Positions 1 to 12,800 of a stretch of DNA of 64,000 nt are shown piece after piece; positions within the stretch are counted from its first letter, which is position 1; each line of letters begins with the position of its first letter. This DNA is from Aptenodytes patagonicus. Taxonomy: Eukaryota > Chordata > Aves > Sphenisciformes > Spheniscidae. The notes under the pieces are model-generated. The model was not told the origin of the DNA and searched no databases. It worked only from the letters and a program-made list of their open reading frames with translations. The position numbers were made by a program, and so were the translations under genes. Location of the stretch: positions 14,929,417-14,993,416 of the forward strand of contig NC_134959.1 of assembly GCF_965638725.1 (NCBI RefSeq). Direction: 5' to 3'.

Positions 1-30
1 GGCACTAGACTGTATTTTCTTGGGCCTCCT

Positions 31-38
31 TGACGTCA
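31..38. promoter_or_regulatory. Consensus CRE octamer TGACGTCA
   Basis: A perfect palindromic CREB/ATF site lies near the window start in otherwise AT-rich DNA. No promoter or exon is visible next to it. A chance match is possible, although the CpG-containing octamer is uncommon in this kind of sequence. Confidence 0.25.
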
Positions 39-3000
39 CAAAACCGTTTAAAATTCTTTCTCGAGTGGCTGTTGATAGGCAAGCATCTTAACAATTGCCA
101 ATGCCTGAGCAGACCTCTGGAGGGAGGAGGATTGTTTTTATGACCAGTTTTAGTTCTGCTATAATGAAAAGAACTTCCTAGAGAAATTCCCTTCATTAAA
201 TAGGAAAAATATAAAAGTAAATTTGGTGGCCTTGTGCTAAGGCTTGGAAGAATTCAGCTTAGTAGCACGGATGCAGAGCACCCAGCATCGACACAGGGTG
301 TGCTCTTTAGGCTGGCTAGCACTTGAATTTAAAAATAGAGTACAATGACAAGGATCTGAAATACGTATCTAGCACCAGCATGTCTTTGTCAACTGAAACT
401 TCTAAAATTAAATCTTTCTCCCAGGCTATGAAAGTGAACAGAAAAAAAAAAAAAATCTTCATGAAGGCACTGCAGAATTAGTCCAACTATTGGCAACAAA
501 ATTATTAAATTATAGTTCTTATTTAAAGGATTTGTTACTGACTTGCTTTCAATTCTGAGTCACAGCATCTCTACTACAAAAATTACAGTCACTAGAGAAC
601 AGAAAGGTAGTCACTTTATACTTGCACAGCCCCCACTGCCACAGTTCTGAACACTTTAGAAACATTAATGAATGCATCCTTACAGTACAACACAGAACGA
701 GAGTCAGTCCTTCCTTTTTCATAGAGGATGAATTGTGGCATCAAGCGATAAAGCAGTTTGTCCCATGCCAGACATGACACTGTGTCAAACGACTGCGTCT
801 AGTTCTCCCAGGTCCCTTTTCGCTGCTGTATGTATGTAGAGCAGGGGGAGAAAGCAGTGGGGAAATCTTGCTGCCACAGGAGTCCTGATGTGACAGAACA
901 ATAGAACCACATCAAAGCCATGGGCTTTGGGATACTGAGCATCCCTTTGTCTCCAATCCCTTCCTCATTTTTTGGAAGGGGCATATGGGAAGAAAGTGTA
1001 ATTCTTAAAGTGAATTTGCTGTATGAGAGAGGACATTCTAGAAATTAAAATCCTTCCTTTACACACCGCAGAGCAGTAGCGGCATTAAAATTACCCTCTC
1101 GAGAAGATATTAAGTCCTTGCCACTTCTGTAAGACGAGGTTTTTTACCTCTACAATAAAAAAATATTTTGTTATGTCTACCAAGGCCATGAAATAATTAT
1201 AGCCAACCTGGTGGTTCTGTGACATTTAGAGGCCAATAACTGGCTTTACAAAAGATACCAAAAGCTTCAATACTTGGGCTGTTCATCACCTTCAACGGAG
1301 AGTTTGAATACAAAGCAATGACTTTAGAAGAAAACTTGGCTTGTGAAAGCTGATGGAGTCGGCATTTCATACCATGTCACTTCTCCTGCTAAAAAAAATA
1401 TTTTAGTGTCACTGGTATTTTCACAGTGGTCTGGGATAGTATGGCATAAGTTTTATGATACCTCATATAATCTTCTTTCATAAGCATAAAACGCAGTAAA
1501 ATACATCGCTCTATCTTGAAAGTATAGGACATTGGCAATAAAAGCTTTGCAACTCTACTACTGGATTTAAAGAATCAGTGCTTTTAGTTAAATGCCTTTA
1601 AGTAATTAATTCTTTCAAGCCTACAAACATGCTTGATGACAAATAATCAAAACAGCCAATGTTTTTACTAAATCAAGAGTACCAGCTGAATGTTGTCCTC
1701 TTAGGGACAAAAAGAAAAAGGTAGAGTCATTTGATTGATATATTTAAAGTTAGACAACTTGCAGTAAATATTTCAATAAGGAAACCTACCCACAGAAAGT
1801 CATCCACAGTTGCATACTTAGAACTTAAGTTGCCACCAGCAGTGTGCTATTACAGGCACAGCATGCATGGTCGTGAAACAATGCAAGTACAATAAAAGTG
1901 CACAACTGGCCTCTGTGTTTGTTTGTGGGCAAATGGGAGTCTTCTGAAATCTTGAACCTTCTTAATTATTTAACAATTGAGAGCCAAGAGCATTAATGCT
2001 GCCCCATTGTTAGCTACTAGAGTTATTATTCATATAACTGATTATTTAATCCTCCTCACATACAATGGACTCTAATGGTAAATGCTGTGTAAAATAAAAA
2101 AGGGGACTTCAAAAAAATCAAAAAGGAAATCTCTGAATTTATATTAGTTTACACAAGCAGACTTGCCTGACTGCAACTCAAGGAGCACAAAACATCTCTT
2201 CCTCCTCCGGACTCAGCCACATGGACTGTGTATTCCAGCTATATGGAACAGATTTCACCACCTAACACCTACGCACACAGTGCACTATGAGATGTGTAAG
2301 ATAATGCACTATGGAGAATTCTTGCTACATGCAGCAAATATTCCTTGCTGAGGTACATACAGGGAAGATACAGCCAAAACTGCCTCCTACTCAGATACAG
2401 CTGTTCGACTTACAACACTACGTACATCATACTGTGCATCCATAAGCGACTGCAATTACGGCTGGGATGAAGGATAAAGAAGAAGGAAACATTATTTGGC
2501 CCATAGTGAGAAGTTCTAAACATCTGTCAGAAAGTTATTAAGGTCAGCTTTTCTTTTAATTTCCTCCTCCTCTCTCTCCCCTTTTGAAGTGCTGGCAAAC
2601 ACGCAAAAAGAAAAAACGGCTCCAACCGATCTGATTGTTTTGTCTTCAGGATGATGATATGCTCAAATACTGGCAAAAAACTTTTTTTTCCTTTTGCTTT
2701 GAATTACAATAGAAGGCAATTTTCATTCAGAACATTGATTTAGTGCCCAGAGTTTGCATCTTGCTTGAGCAGCCTGAACAGAGCGTTCAGTTCCATTGAC
2801 AGTCTCAAGCTTTTCAATACGTACCAAAAAAATAAGAGAAAAATCCTAAATTGCCTGACTCCATATTACAGATCATAGTATACCCATCCTTAGACATCAC
2901 AAAAAAGTACAGTTATTGTAACAAATGCAATAGCCTATTAAACTCACTTTTTTTTTTGTGAAGAGCTATTGCTTATAATGACATTTTGCACTTACATACT

Positions 3001-6000
3001 GCAACACATGTTGCTTCATCTTCAATACTCCCCAGATTACGTCTGAAGAACTTGAAGTGTTGTATGAGCAACGAGTACCAGTGAATCTTGCAGGACCTCT
3101 GTAGATTGCAGAGGTATGCTCGGTCACCCTGTGCTGTCATTGGCAAAACGAACTGGTGAGCCACAAGACTCCATCATAGTCTGGATGTAACTTGAATAAA
3201 GTTTCTGATGATAATTGGTCTCCTGTGGATTTCTGCTTGTTTCTTCCAGGTAACAAAAAATGATCACCATGATCTGGAGTGTGTAGGCAACTGCCTCCAT
3301 TCCATTAAGAGCTGAACTGAACATCTAGGATACCTTTAAAATACGTCCAAGCTATCAAGTATCTCAGGAGTACCAGAGAAAAGGAACATAAATGCTGGAG
3401 AACCAGAACTGCAAGTGACCTTGAACTGATGATGCCAAAGACACTTTTCTATTCTGAAGGGGGAAATGAGAGTTTATTTCTGTTTGGCTTCAACCCCCCA
3501 CACACTCTCCCAGTTGTGAAAGAGAGATGTCAGAAAACAAGAGAAAAATTCACATTCAACACAAAGAATCTATGATATGGCAGTTCAGTTACGATCCCTC
3601 CTTGCCAGCTCTGACCCAAAGGAAGGAAAAAACACAAAGATGGGGTGAAGAGAAAAAAAAGTAAACAAAAAATCTACAGCATGTACTAAAGTGACAGCAG
3701 AGGCTTATATCCCAAACAAGAAATGTCACAGAGGTTAAAACCAGCTGCTCAAACAGATCATCTCATTAGATTATTGCATTGCTTCCAACAACATAGTAGA
3801 ACTGGAGATGGCTGAAAATATGTAGGTAAATGAAAAAATAACCTTTTAAAAGGCCGAAACAAAGCCAAAGTTTTATAGAGAACTTGGGGGCTTTGGGAGA
3901 AGTTTGCAATGGTTGCAATGCAACAGAGTTCTAAGGAGATGAAGAACTCAACATGGTAAAACATCAGCAGCTTACAAAAAGAAAAAAAAGAGCAGATAAG
4001 CTCAAAACAATCTGGCTACATCTGCTAAACACTAATCAGGCAAAAAAAACCTAATAAATATCCTTTACATATTTAGAAACCAGCTGTCAACTTTTTCAAG
4101 TTACACTGAAAATCTACTTAATCTACATCTAGTTGCTGCAGCTCATTAACATACACTTCTGCTTTTCCCCCCAGCAAATGAAAGGGTAACTGAACTTTTT
4201 TAGGGTACCTAAACTTTTGAAAAATTAAGCCCTACACCAGTGAGTAATTTCTCATGAACAGTATGTTTCCTAGACACATGAAAGGTAATAAAACATGTCC
4301 AGAGTAATGGTGCAGTAAGAGACCAATTCTCATGACAAATGGCAAGCGCTGAAATGGGCATTGGCTCTAATTTAGAGGAGTAAGTTCCAAGGGCAAGATA
4401 CGCCATACAGTCTGGATAAGTCTATCTAGTCCAATAGTTGGGTTTCCTGCTGAGGTCAGACAAAAGATGTCCATCTGCCATATCTGGTGGTGTACAAGGA
4501 ACTGGCCCACACCTGCTCTAGAGGGCCAAGAACCTGACATTTAACACATTACTAATGTCGGCTGTTGGTTGAAATCCACCTGCACTGTAAAAGAGTCTAT
4601 AAAGCACTATCAGTGTCCCCAAGTGACCCTGGCACGATACATTTTGATATTGCCTAGCTAACATGAGTACAACGTTACTGTAGCACTAGATCAACTAAAT
4701 CTTAACAATCACTATGTAAACTCTTTTTTTTTCCCTTTTTCTATATATTTAATGACAGAAAACTGTTAACACAGTAGGTTATGAAACACTCTCTTGCAAG
4801 TCCTGACCTCTTCCCACCTTCTTTTTTATTCTTTTTTAAACAACTGAATCTAAGTATAATGCTCCCAGGCAGCGGCACAGCTAAGGATAGGTTAATGAAT
4901 CTGAGATCATGTGTAGTATTGTAATGCATCTCTGTCAAGCAGCTGACAGCAGATAGCTGAACAGATCAATTATGACATTTCATTTACATCAAAGTGATGA
5001 GATTTCTAGATAACACTGTTTACCATTTGCCCACATGGCTTAACAAGAACCTTTAAGTCCTTCCTCCAGGTTACTTTGCCTCTCAGGAGGCCAAGAGAGC
5101 ACCTGCTGCCCATCCACATTCACTCACTTGACCCCACAGCTTATTCTCACCACCAAGTCTGTTACCCACAGAAACTACATTAAGAAGCTGTCTCACTACT
5201 TTTAATTCTCATTTTTTCAAACTTTTTTTTTTTTTTTTTTAAACCCGAGCCTCTACTGAACTATTTTACTGACTTGGACCAGAAGGGCGGTCATCAGTAA
5301 TGTTTCCCTGGTGTGGTGGTAATGATTCACCCTCCCACTCCTCCACACCCTCCAACAAAGAGCTCTTCTCTGGAAACTGAACAGAAAAGTCACATTGCTC
5401 GTTCTGCTTTCCCTGAATTTCAGTGCAGTCAGTTCCTTGTAAAGCCTGCTGATTTTAATGGTCAGCCACAAAAACTACCCTTGGATTCAAGAAGCCTCTC
5501 ATTTGCAAGATGCTTTCTCACTACTAGTAGGAGCTCAGCAGAGAACCCTAAGGCACCTTTTACACCTGCCAAAAGCTCTTGTGTCTATGGCAGTTTGCTC
5601 AGGTACAAGTAATTGTAAGTCAGTAGGGATCTAATGTAATGTAGAAGAGTAGCCCTGGCTGTGCAGTAATGCCAATAGGAATAAAACCAGTAAAAGCAAA
5701 TTCTTGTCACTAAAGTCATGTGATAGGCCTCTCGGTATAAATATATACAGAGCAGATCTTTTGCATAAGAAAGGGTTATTTCTAGACAATCAACTTTTCA
5801 GAAAAAAACCTTACATAATCCAGAGTTCGCTCCAAAACACACTGAAACCAGCACAATCATTGTTGCCGGCTTGAAATTTGACTGGCTTCAAATCAAATCC
5901 CTCAGAAAGTCTCTGCTTTGCCAGCAACACGCTTTTGTTTGAGAAGATGAAAATCACCAGATTGCACTGTGCTCTGTGTTGTCTTCTGTTCCCTTCCTAG

Positions 6001-6830
6001 TTCAGAAGATCTTTTCAGCTTCAAGTTTGAAAAATTACCACGAAAACGCACACACAGAGCTGTACTAACTTGCTAATTTGTAACCATCGTTTCCAACTTC
6101 ACCTTCCTCAACACGACAACTGACAATTGCTGTAAGAATATAGCCGATTATTTTCTTGGCTCCTCAACTCATATTTCCAAAGTTAAAAGGCAGTAATACT
6201 GTTCCCCCAACTACCCTTCTGCCCTTCATAGTTACTGACTGAAGTATGATCACCTCGAGCACAATTTTACATTGCATAGGTTTAAGTGTTTGAAAGGTAA
6301 AACACACAAGCACCTCAAATCATGTCAGATTGCACTGGAATGAAGTGAACAAAGCGTTCATGGACGGCCACACGAGGGGCAGCGTCCAGCCACTCACAAA
6401 CCATTCGACTGGACTTGAGTGTGCCTTGGCTACTGACACACGCTTTTGGAAACTTTTCCCAAGCACTTGCAAAAGCAGTTAGTGCCACCGTTTCAGGCCT
6501 TGTGCAAGCTGGAGTCTCAGTTATTGATTTTTTTTTCTCTCTCACATTTCCATCCGACAGTTGCCATCGTGGTACAACAAACACCAAGTACCGTGCTCAG
6601 TGTTCCTTGCTAATAATGGTCTTTACAGGAACCTAACAATGGGGGGATTTTGTATTTTTTTAAGTAAGAACGCTCCTTGACACTGCTATTCCCCACTAAT
6701 AACCAGAACACCACGTTAAGGAAATTCTAGATCAAGTGGAGTCATCTATCCTATAATGAAGTCTGTTATGTGCTATATTCACCCGCTGATTTAGATCTCT
6801 CTGACATTTTGCTTTGACGCCATTCACAAA

Positions 6831-6899
6831 CACAGGAATAACTTCATCAGCTCCACAGGAATAACTTCTTCAGTTCCACAGAAATAACTTCTTCAGTTC
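6831..6899. repeat. 23-bp tandem repeat, three copies
   Basis: Three head-to-tail 23-bp units at 6831-6853, 6854-6876 and 6877-6899. Each begins CACAGGAATAACTTC or a one-base variant and ends CAG(C/T)TC. Copies 1 and 2 differ at two positions, and copies 2 and 3 at one. It is a small minisatellite with no coding context. Confidence 0.85.
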
Positions 6900-9800
6900 A
6901 GGCTTAGTCCCAACACAAACTCTGCTTTGAAAAGGATTCAGAGAGAGAGAGTTTGGGTACAAAAGCTGGTGGTTTTGCAAACTCTTCTCAGTAATCAAAT
7001 ACAGAGAAGCTACTTGCACTCCTTTAGGTGAATGTTTAAACATCTGGCAAAAAACACAGAAAATGCTGCATCCATTTCAGATGTGCAAAAGATCTCCAGC
7101 TAAATTTATAGTGGCTTTCACCAAGTTGGAAGAAAGACACAGGAAACGAACAAAAGAATGTCAGCTACAGAAAAGCTTGCCTAGAAGAAAATTGTACCGC
7201 ATGCCAGTGGAATTGCAGAAAGCAGGTAACAACTGGCATCAGGCTTTCCAGAGCAAGGAATGAGAAGACAATTTTTTTAAGTTTCTCTCTCTAAAGCAGA
7301 TAGTTTAAGAACAGTTGGGTGTGAATTAGAAGCCTTGAGTTAGGCTGGTGGTATCACAGTGGTATGACTAAGCACAGTGATCCATTTTTCCATCTGAAGT
7401 TGGTATCTCGGTACAAATATCTAGTAAAAACAGAAATCCACAGCGTATTTGGTGCAGCCATTTTCACTCCCAGAACAGTAAGTACCCCCCAGTGCTTCTA
7501 TCAGAACTCAGGAAGTTTTGCTTCTGAACCACCTTGCTACCTTAAATCAACAGCCAACAGACTCCAGAGTATTAATTTTAAGCAACCACATACAAGGTTC
7601 TCTGCACTCATAAGCAGCTCCTGAATTAAAACTACTAAACCATCAATTTTGCAATTCTGCTACTAGATCAGTGACAAATTCATCTCCAGATGCATTGCAG
7701 AGATAGTTGTAGTGTAAACCCAGATACACTGATAAGCGGCATTAGGCTAAAAAAACAGCACCAAGTGCTGGCAGCGTAAAGCAAAATCACTCAGAGGAAA
7801 GCAAGCAAGTAACACTGTTGATAAAAGATCCAGGATGTAAGTGGTTTGGATTTCATATTAGTTGATATCAGGAGTAGCTGTCGCTAAAGGGCAGTGCCAG
7901 CCACACATCTAGCAACAGTACATCAAGATCTTCTCAGTGTGAGAAATCAGGAGAGTAGTTAAAATGCTGGGCAGGATGCTGGAAAAGACGGCAGTAATAC
8001 TCTGCAGAGAGGTGAGCACCGGGACAGCAAGTTACACCTGGCAAGAGTCTCTACATACAGTCAATGAAAATGGTGGAATACAGAGCTCCCTGACTCTTGT
8101 TCGGCCACAAAAGAAGGGACAGGAAAATTTTGCAAAAGTTTCTCTAAACTGAATCTAGTGAAGAGTGGATCTTACGAAATTCTGCATTGACCATAATCCA
8201 GTGGAAAGTGCACTGAAACAAACTCAATGCCCCACAGCAACGACTGACAGCTTTCTACCTGGTTTACCAAGACAAACGATCACTGACAGCCATGGTAAGA
8301 ACTGTCGTGCGGAGCAGGATGACCCAGTCAGCCATTTCATAACTTGCACCAATGTTTTCTGGCCCTAAGACTGAAAATTCTGTATAAAGCAAACGCAGAA
8401 ACAAGAAGGTCAGTCATTCATCAAATTTGTAGCAAACTATTTTCTTTTTATAGCAAGAGGATGTCAAGGAAGATGCAATTAAAGCTGTACCAATTCCTAA
8501 AGAGGCGCTGAGAATTAACCAGGGCCCTGAAGCTGAAGCTCCCCACACTGGGTTTCTGGGGGACATCAGCTGAACCTGTGAACAGGAACCCACCAAGAAA
8601 ATATCCAGAACAGAGCTATTTGTAGAAAAAGGGCATTTCTTTTTAATTCTACCCAGCCTCCTACAATACCAGTGAGCATGCAATGACAGTGCTGGAAGGG
8701 ATCGGGTCTCTGAACAGAAGCATTCAGGACAGTACATACCTGAAGTCGGAGGCATGCGTAAATAAGTTGGATGAGCCAGAAAGCACATGTACTGCTTAAG
8801 TCTGAACACCAAAACGAGGACATGAATGACAGAATGAAAGGTGAACCACAAATATAGAAGACAACAGCAGGAGGACCCGCTAGCTCCTGCTATCTCAATT
8901 CAGCCATGGGAGAAGGTGAAAACAAACCTGTTTTGTAATGTCAGGGACTATATATAGTTTACTACTCTAGTTTCTGGGATATGAACTGTCTGAAAGGATA
9001 CTCAATAGAATATATTTAGACTGCAAGCCACTATACACCGGTGCAAAATTCAAATTGGAGCATATGGCATCTTTCTCTTGAGTTCCCACAAAGCCTGGGA
9101 AGACAGTGTTAACAATTGAGATGTTCAGAAATTTTCCAACCATGTATTTTGCTAAAAATCTCAATCCTTCAAAATGGCTTACTACTTCCATAGATTTTTC
9201 TTCAGTCTGTCCACCTTTCTGCTAGCTCTCTGTAGCAGTCTGTACACAGCCTGCCAAGTCTCTGGACCCAAGGATGGTAGTGTCAAGGCCTCTGCAGCAT
9301 GCAGACTGCCCCAGAGCCTGGGATCCCAGCTCTGATCTGTTGAGTAGAGGAGTGACTCCCCAGGTAAACAGGAGCCTGAACCGCAGGTGTCAAGGCCTGG
9401 TCTCCATCAGGCCTATCCCAGCAGCTCTGTAATCCAAGCATCAAATAACCACACAAAAATGGGAGACAACTGTTCAAAGAGACATTAAAACAAAGGTAAT
9501 TGTTGTGCAGTGCAAGACATTAAAAAACAAATACAGAAAGGTCAAGATGTGAACCAAGAGGAGTTTCAAATTACCCTACACAGTACTCCCAGAAGAAATA
9601 AGTCCGAATAGCAAGATCAGTAAGATGTTATCCAAAAATGTGAGAGTGGAATGCACACCCCCTACCACAAACAAGAATTAGGGGAGGAGCACCAAGATTA
9701 GCTTCTGCGAAGGATTAGGTGACTTCAGATACCTCATTCAGTGGCCATGTCCTAAAATAAAAGTCAGCTCCAGCAAGTCAGCAGAAGAAAGAGAACGGCA

Positions 9801-12800
9801 CCACCAAGGTTAAAAGGATTGATGCAGCTGAACATCAAAGCTGTTCAGCTCATGGAAAGGAAAAGCTTCAAGGAAGTATAGGCAACTTGGTCTTCAGGCA
9901 CATGTTAGAACACTCCCATCACTGCCTCTCCTAACGAAGAGTCCGATTAATTTTGGAAAGACAAAACGCCTCATCTTATTGCTTGAGCATGAACTACATC
10001 CTCCACTGTATGCTCCACATCTGAGCAATAACACAAATTTCCAAGCAATCTGTAAACACACTCAGGCCACTGCTTACAGAGCTGCCTAGTGTTATGAGTC
10101 CTTCCATAGCACCAGGACCAGCTGAGCCAGCCACTTACTTGAGCACAAGCAGGCAGATCATCAGGTACGATGCCAGAAAGAGACTGCAGTCAACAAACAT
10201 TCAAACAGGTTCCACACTGCAACCACTGAAATCAGAAGCGCACATACACTCATCAGCTCCTGCTGGAACAGGCTCAAACCCAACTTACAGGCTGCCATTC
10301 TACATGGGAGAAGAGAGCTCTCACTAGGATTAATATTAAGCTTACAGATTAGAGCAGTTCTCACCAACTTTAGTAAGAACTGCACGCATAGTCCAAGACA
10401 CTATTTATCCTTATAAGCTTCTCTGCTGGTCGTATCCTCCAAAAATGAATTTGAGTGCTAGCTTTGCGAATAAAACAAAGAATCATTTTCCAAGTGATAA
10501 ACATAGTGAATTTGGTAAGCTGGCTGGAGTGATGTAATCCAATGCAAGACACCCAAAACAAAGTTAGTTTTGACTCTTAGCTCACTGAGGACTAAGAAAA
10601 CCAATAAATCAAACTGAATCTAAGACAGCTTTTACCTGTGGACCTTAACGTGTTTTCAGAAGAGAAGTACCATTATCACTAGTTTTACAGAAAGGGAAAT
10701 TGAAGCAATGAATATAAAAGAATTACTCAGTCACCCAACAGATCGATTACAGAGAAACAAGATATTCTGAATCTCATTACAGCCTTCATATTATTGCAAA
10801 ATACTAACTCTGCTCTGCACAGAGCCAAGCCACAGAATGTCATGTAGACAGAGAACTGCAGTACTGACTTTTTCCCCAAGACATGACTAGTACAAAAAAC
10901 CCTGATCATTTGCTTTGATGGTTCTAAAGCCACCTTCTGTCGTCCTTCCTGAAATATCTTTCATTTGCATTCCTCCAGCAACAAGGAAAAGAAAATTGCA
11001 TGTATTTCAGGCTGTTTAATATCTTTCTTTAACAAAAAGTTGAACATCAACCATTTAAACACATCGTTGTCTTTTCAGCATGAAGAACAGTTGAGTAGTA
11101 TATTCAATAAATTAATAGAACAAAATTTTTTTCTGCTATGTTGCCATAAATGGACAATGTATCATGTGGCCAGAGGTGTATGAAGCATATCTAGTCTCCT
11201 GAGCCATTCCGTTTCTTATGTAATAAATGATATCCAGAAAATCATATTGTACTGTTGGCTATATTAAATCCACTACCTATTACATTAGATTAATTTGAGG
11301 CTTTGGAACAAGATCCTACTTGTTGAAATTAGTAGAAATTTTGTTATTTTCTTCAACTGGGCCAGAATTTGGTTTATCACTGTTGATTTAGTTCATTTAC
11401 TCCATTGGCTCTTTAAAGAACTAAATGATTACAAATATAAACTCTTTAAGAAAGCCCATTAGAGCTAGCATTGAGCAAAATACATGAGGAAATCCTTTCT
11501 TCAAAATTTTGAAAGAAAACAGCCCTAAAAAAACCCCACAACAATCTGATCCATTCTCATTTAAAAATGCAACTCCTACAACTTTTTTTTTTTTTTTTTT
11601 TAATTACTTGAACCGTATTATATGTACATGGCATTCTTTTTAAGGTTGCTTAAGTCCACATTCTGCTTCTGTCTGGGTGGTAACGGTCTTTTCAGCAACT
11701 CAAAAAGTAGGCAAATGCAAACAAACCGAAGAAAACAGAAGTAGTGTTTCCCTAGACTTCCTACCCCTGTAGCAACCGAAACGTAACTCCACAGATAGCA
11801 TTAAAACACAGTGTGGTTTGATGAATAGCTTATAGCAGTAGAAAAGCAGATTCCTATTCTCTCTTCCACCAGCAACGTCTCTACGCCTCTCTCCTCTTGC
11901 AGGGTTCGCAGTCTGTCGATCGGTGGTTAAGCTCTCACAGACAGCATCTCTTTCACTTTGTTTCCTCAGACCCTTGCACAATGGGGTTCTGATCTCACAA
12001 CTTCTAAGTACTGCCGCAGAGCACACATTTGACGTATTGAGCGCCTGGCATCAAGTTGATTGCACTGCTTTTACCATGGGTCGATGCAGAATTTGGCTCC
12101 TCGTTAAATCGCCTCAATGTGAGCCTGCCCAACAGATTCATTGTCTTAAAATTCTCAGACATATGACAACTACAGCAAAAAGCTGTAACAACCAACCTCC
12201 ACATAATTTGAATGGCAGCGTGGCATCCTATACTACAAATACACCACTTAGAATAAAAGTTTTAATGTACCAAGGCTCTCACGAAAAATAAATTTATTTA
12301 CAGAGGCAAAGCCTGCACTCATCATTTCAGAAACACCTCCTTGACATCGGCAGGTGTTTTGCAAGCCAACAGACTGCACAACCTGGCCAAGAATGTCAAA
12401 CACACAAAGCACTTTACAAAAGGCACAGAAACCAATATTGCGCCATCTAGAAAGTTTTTACTTTCAAACTAGGCTCACAATAAAACACTAAGGAGTTCCT
12501 TACCGTAAATCTCTTTATGTAATCAGAAACACAAAATCCTCCCATGCTCAAACGAAGGGATCTGTGCAGGGAAGATTCTTGATATAAAGTTCCCATCCTG
12601 TTTGGCTTGTGCGGTGGTCACCCAGGCAGCCTGAAGCCTTTTACTGAATAAAGCTGCACTGCCTCCCTGGATCTTGCTAGAATTCTGCCTGTGAGATAAA
12701 CTAGGCATTTCATCTTATCTAACACTGCACCAGGCATTTCAATCATTTCACTTCCTTATCAGCAGCACTAAGTTCCATCCGTATCCCAGCAGCTCACTTC

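Noticed and set aside
3124..3324. 66-codon minus-strand frame with protein-like composition
   Set aside because: Examined as a possible exon of MYLK3 or another neighbour, but no family match was recognised and the upstream acceptor is poor.
4391..4560. Possible ancient interspersed repeat
   Set aside because: The wording looked repeat-like, but it could not be matched to CR1 or any other family from memory, and no ends were visible.
8414..8851. 145-codon minus-strand open frame with a hydrophobic C-terminal stretch
   Set aside because: No recognisable family, codon pattern looks random, no splice context or promoter; length is within chance for 64 kb on six frames.
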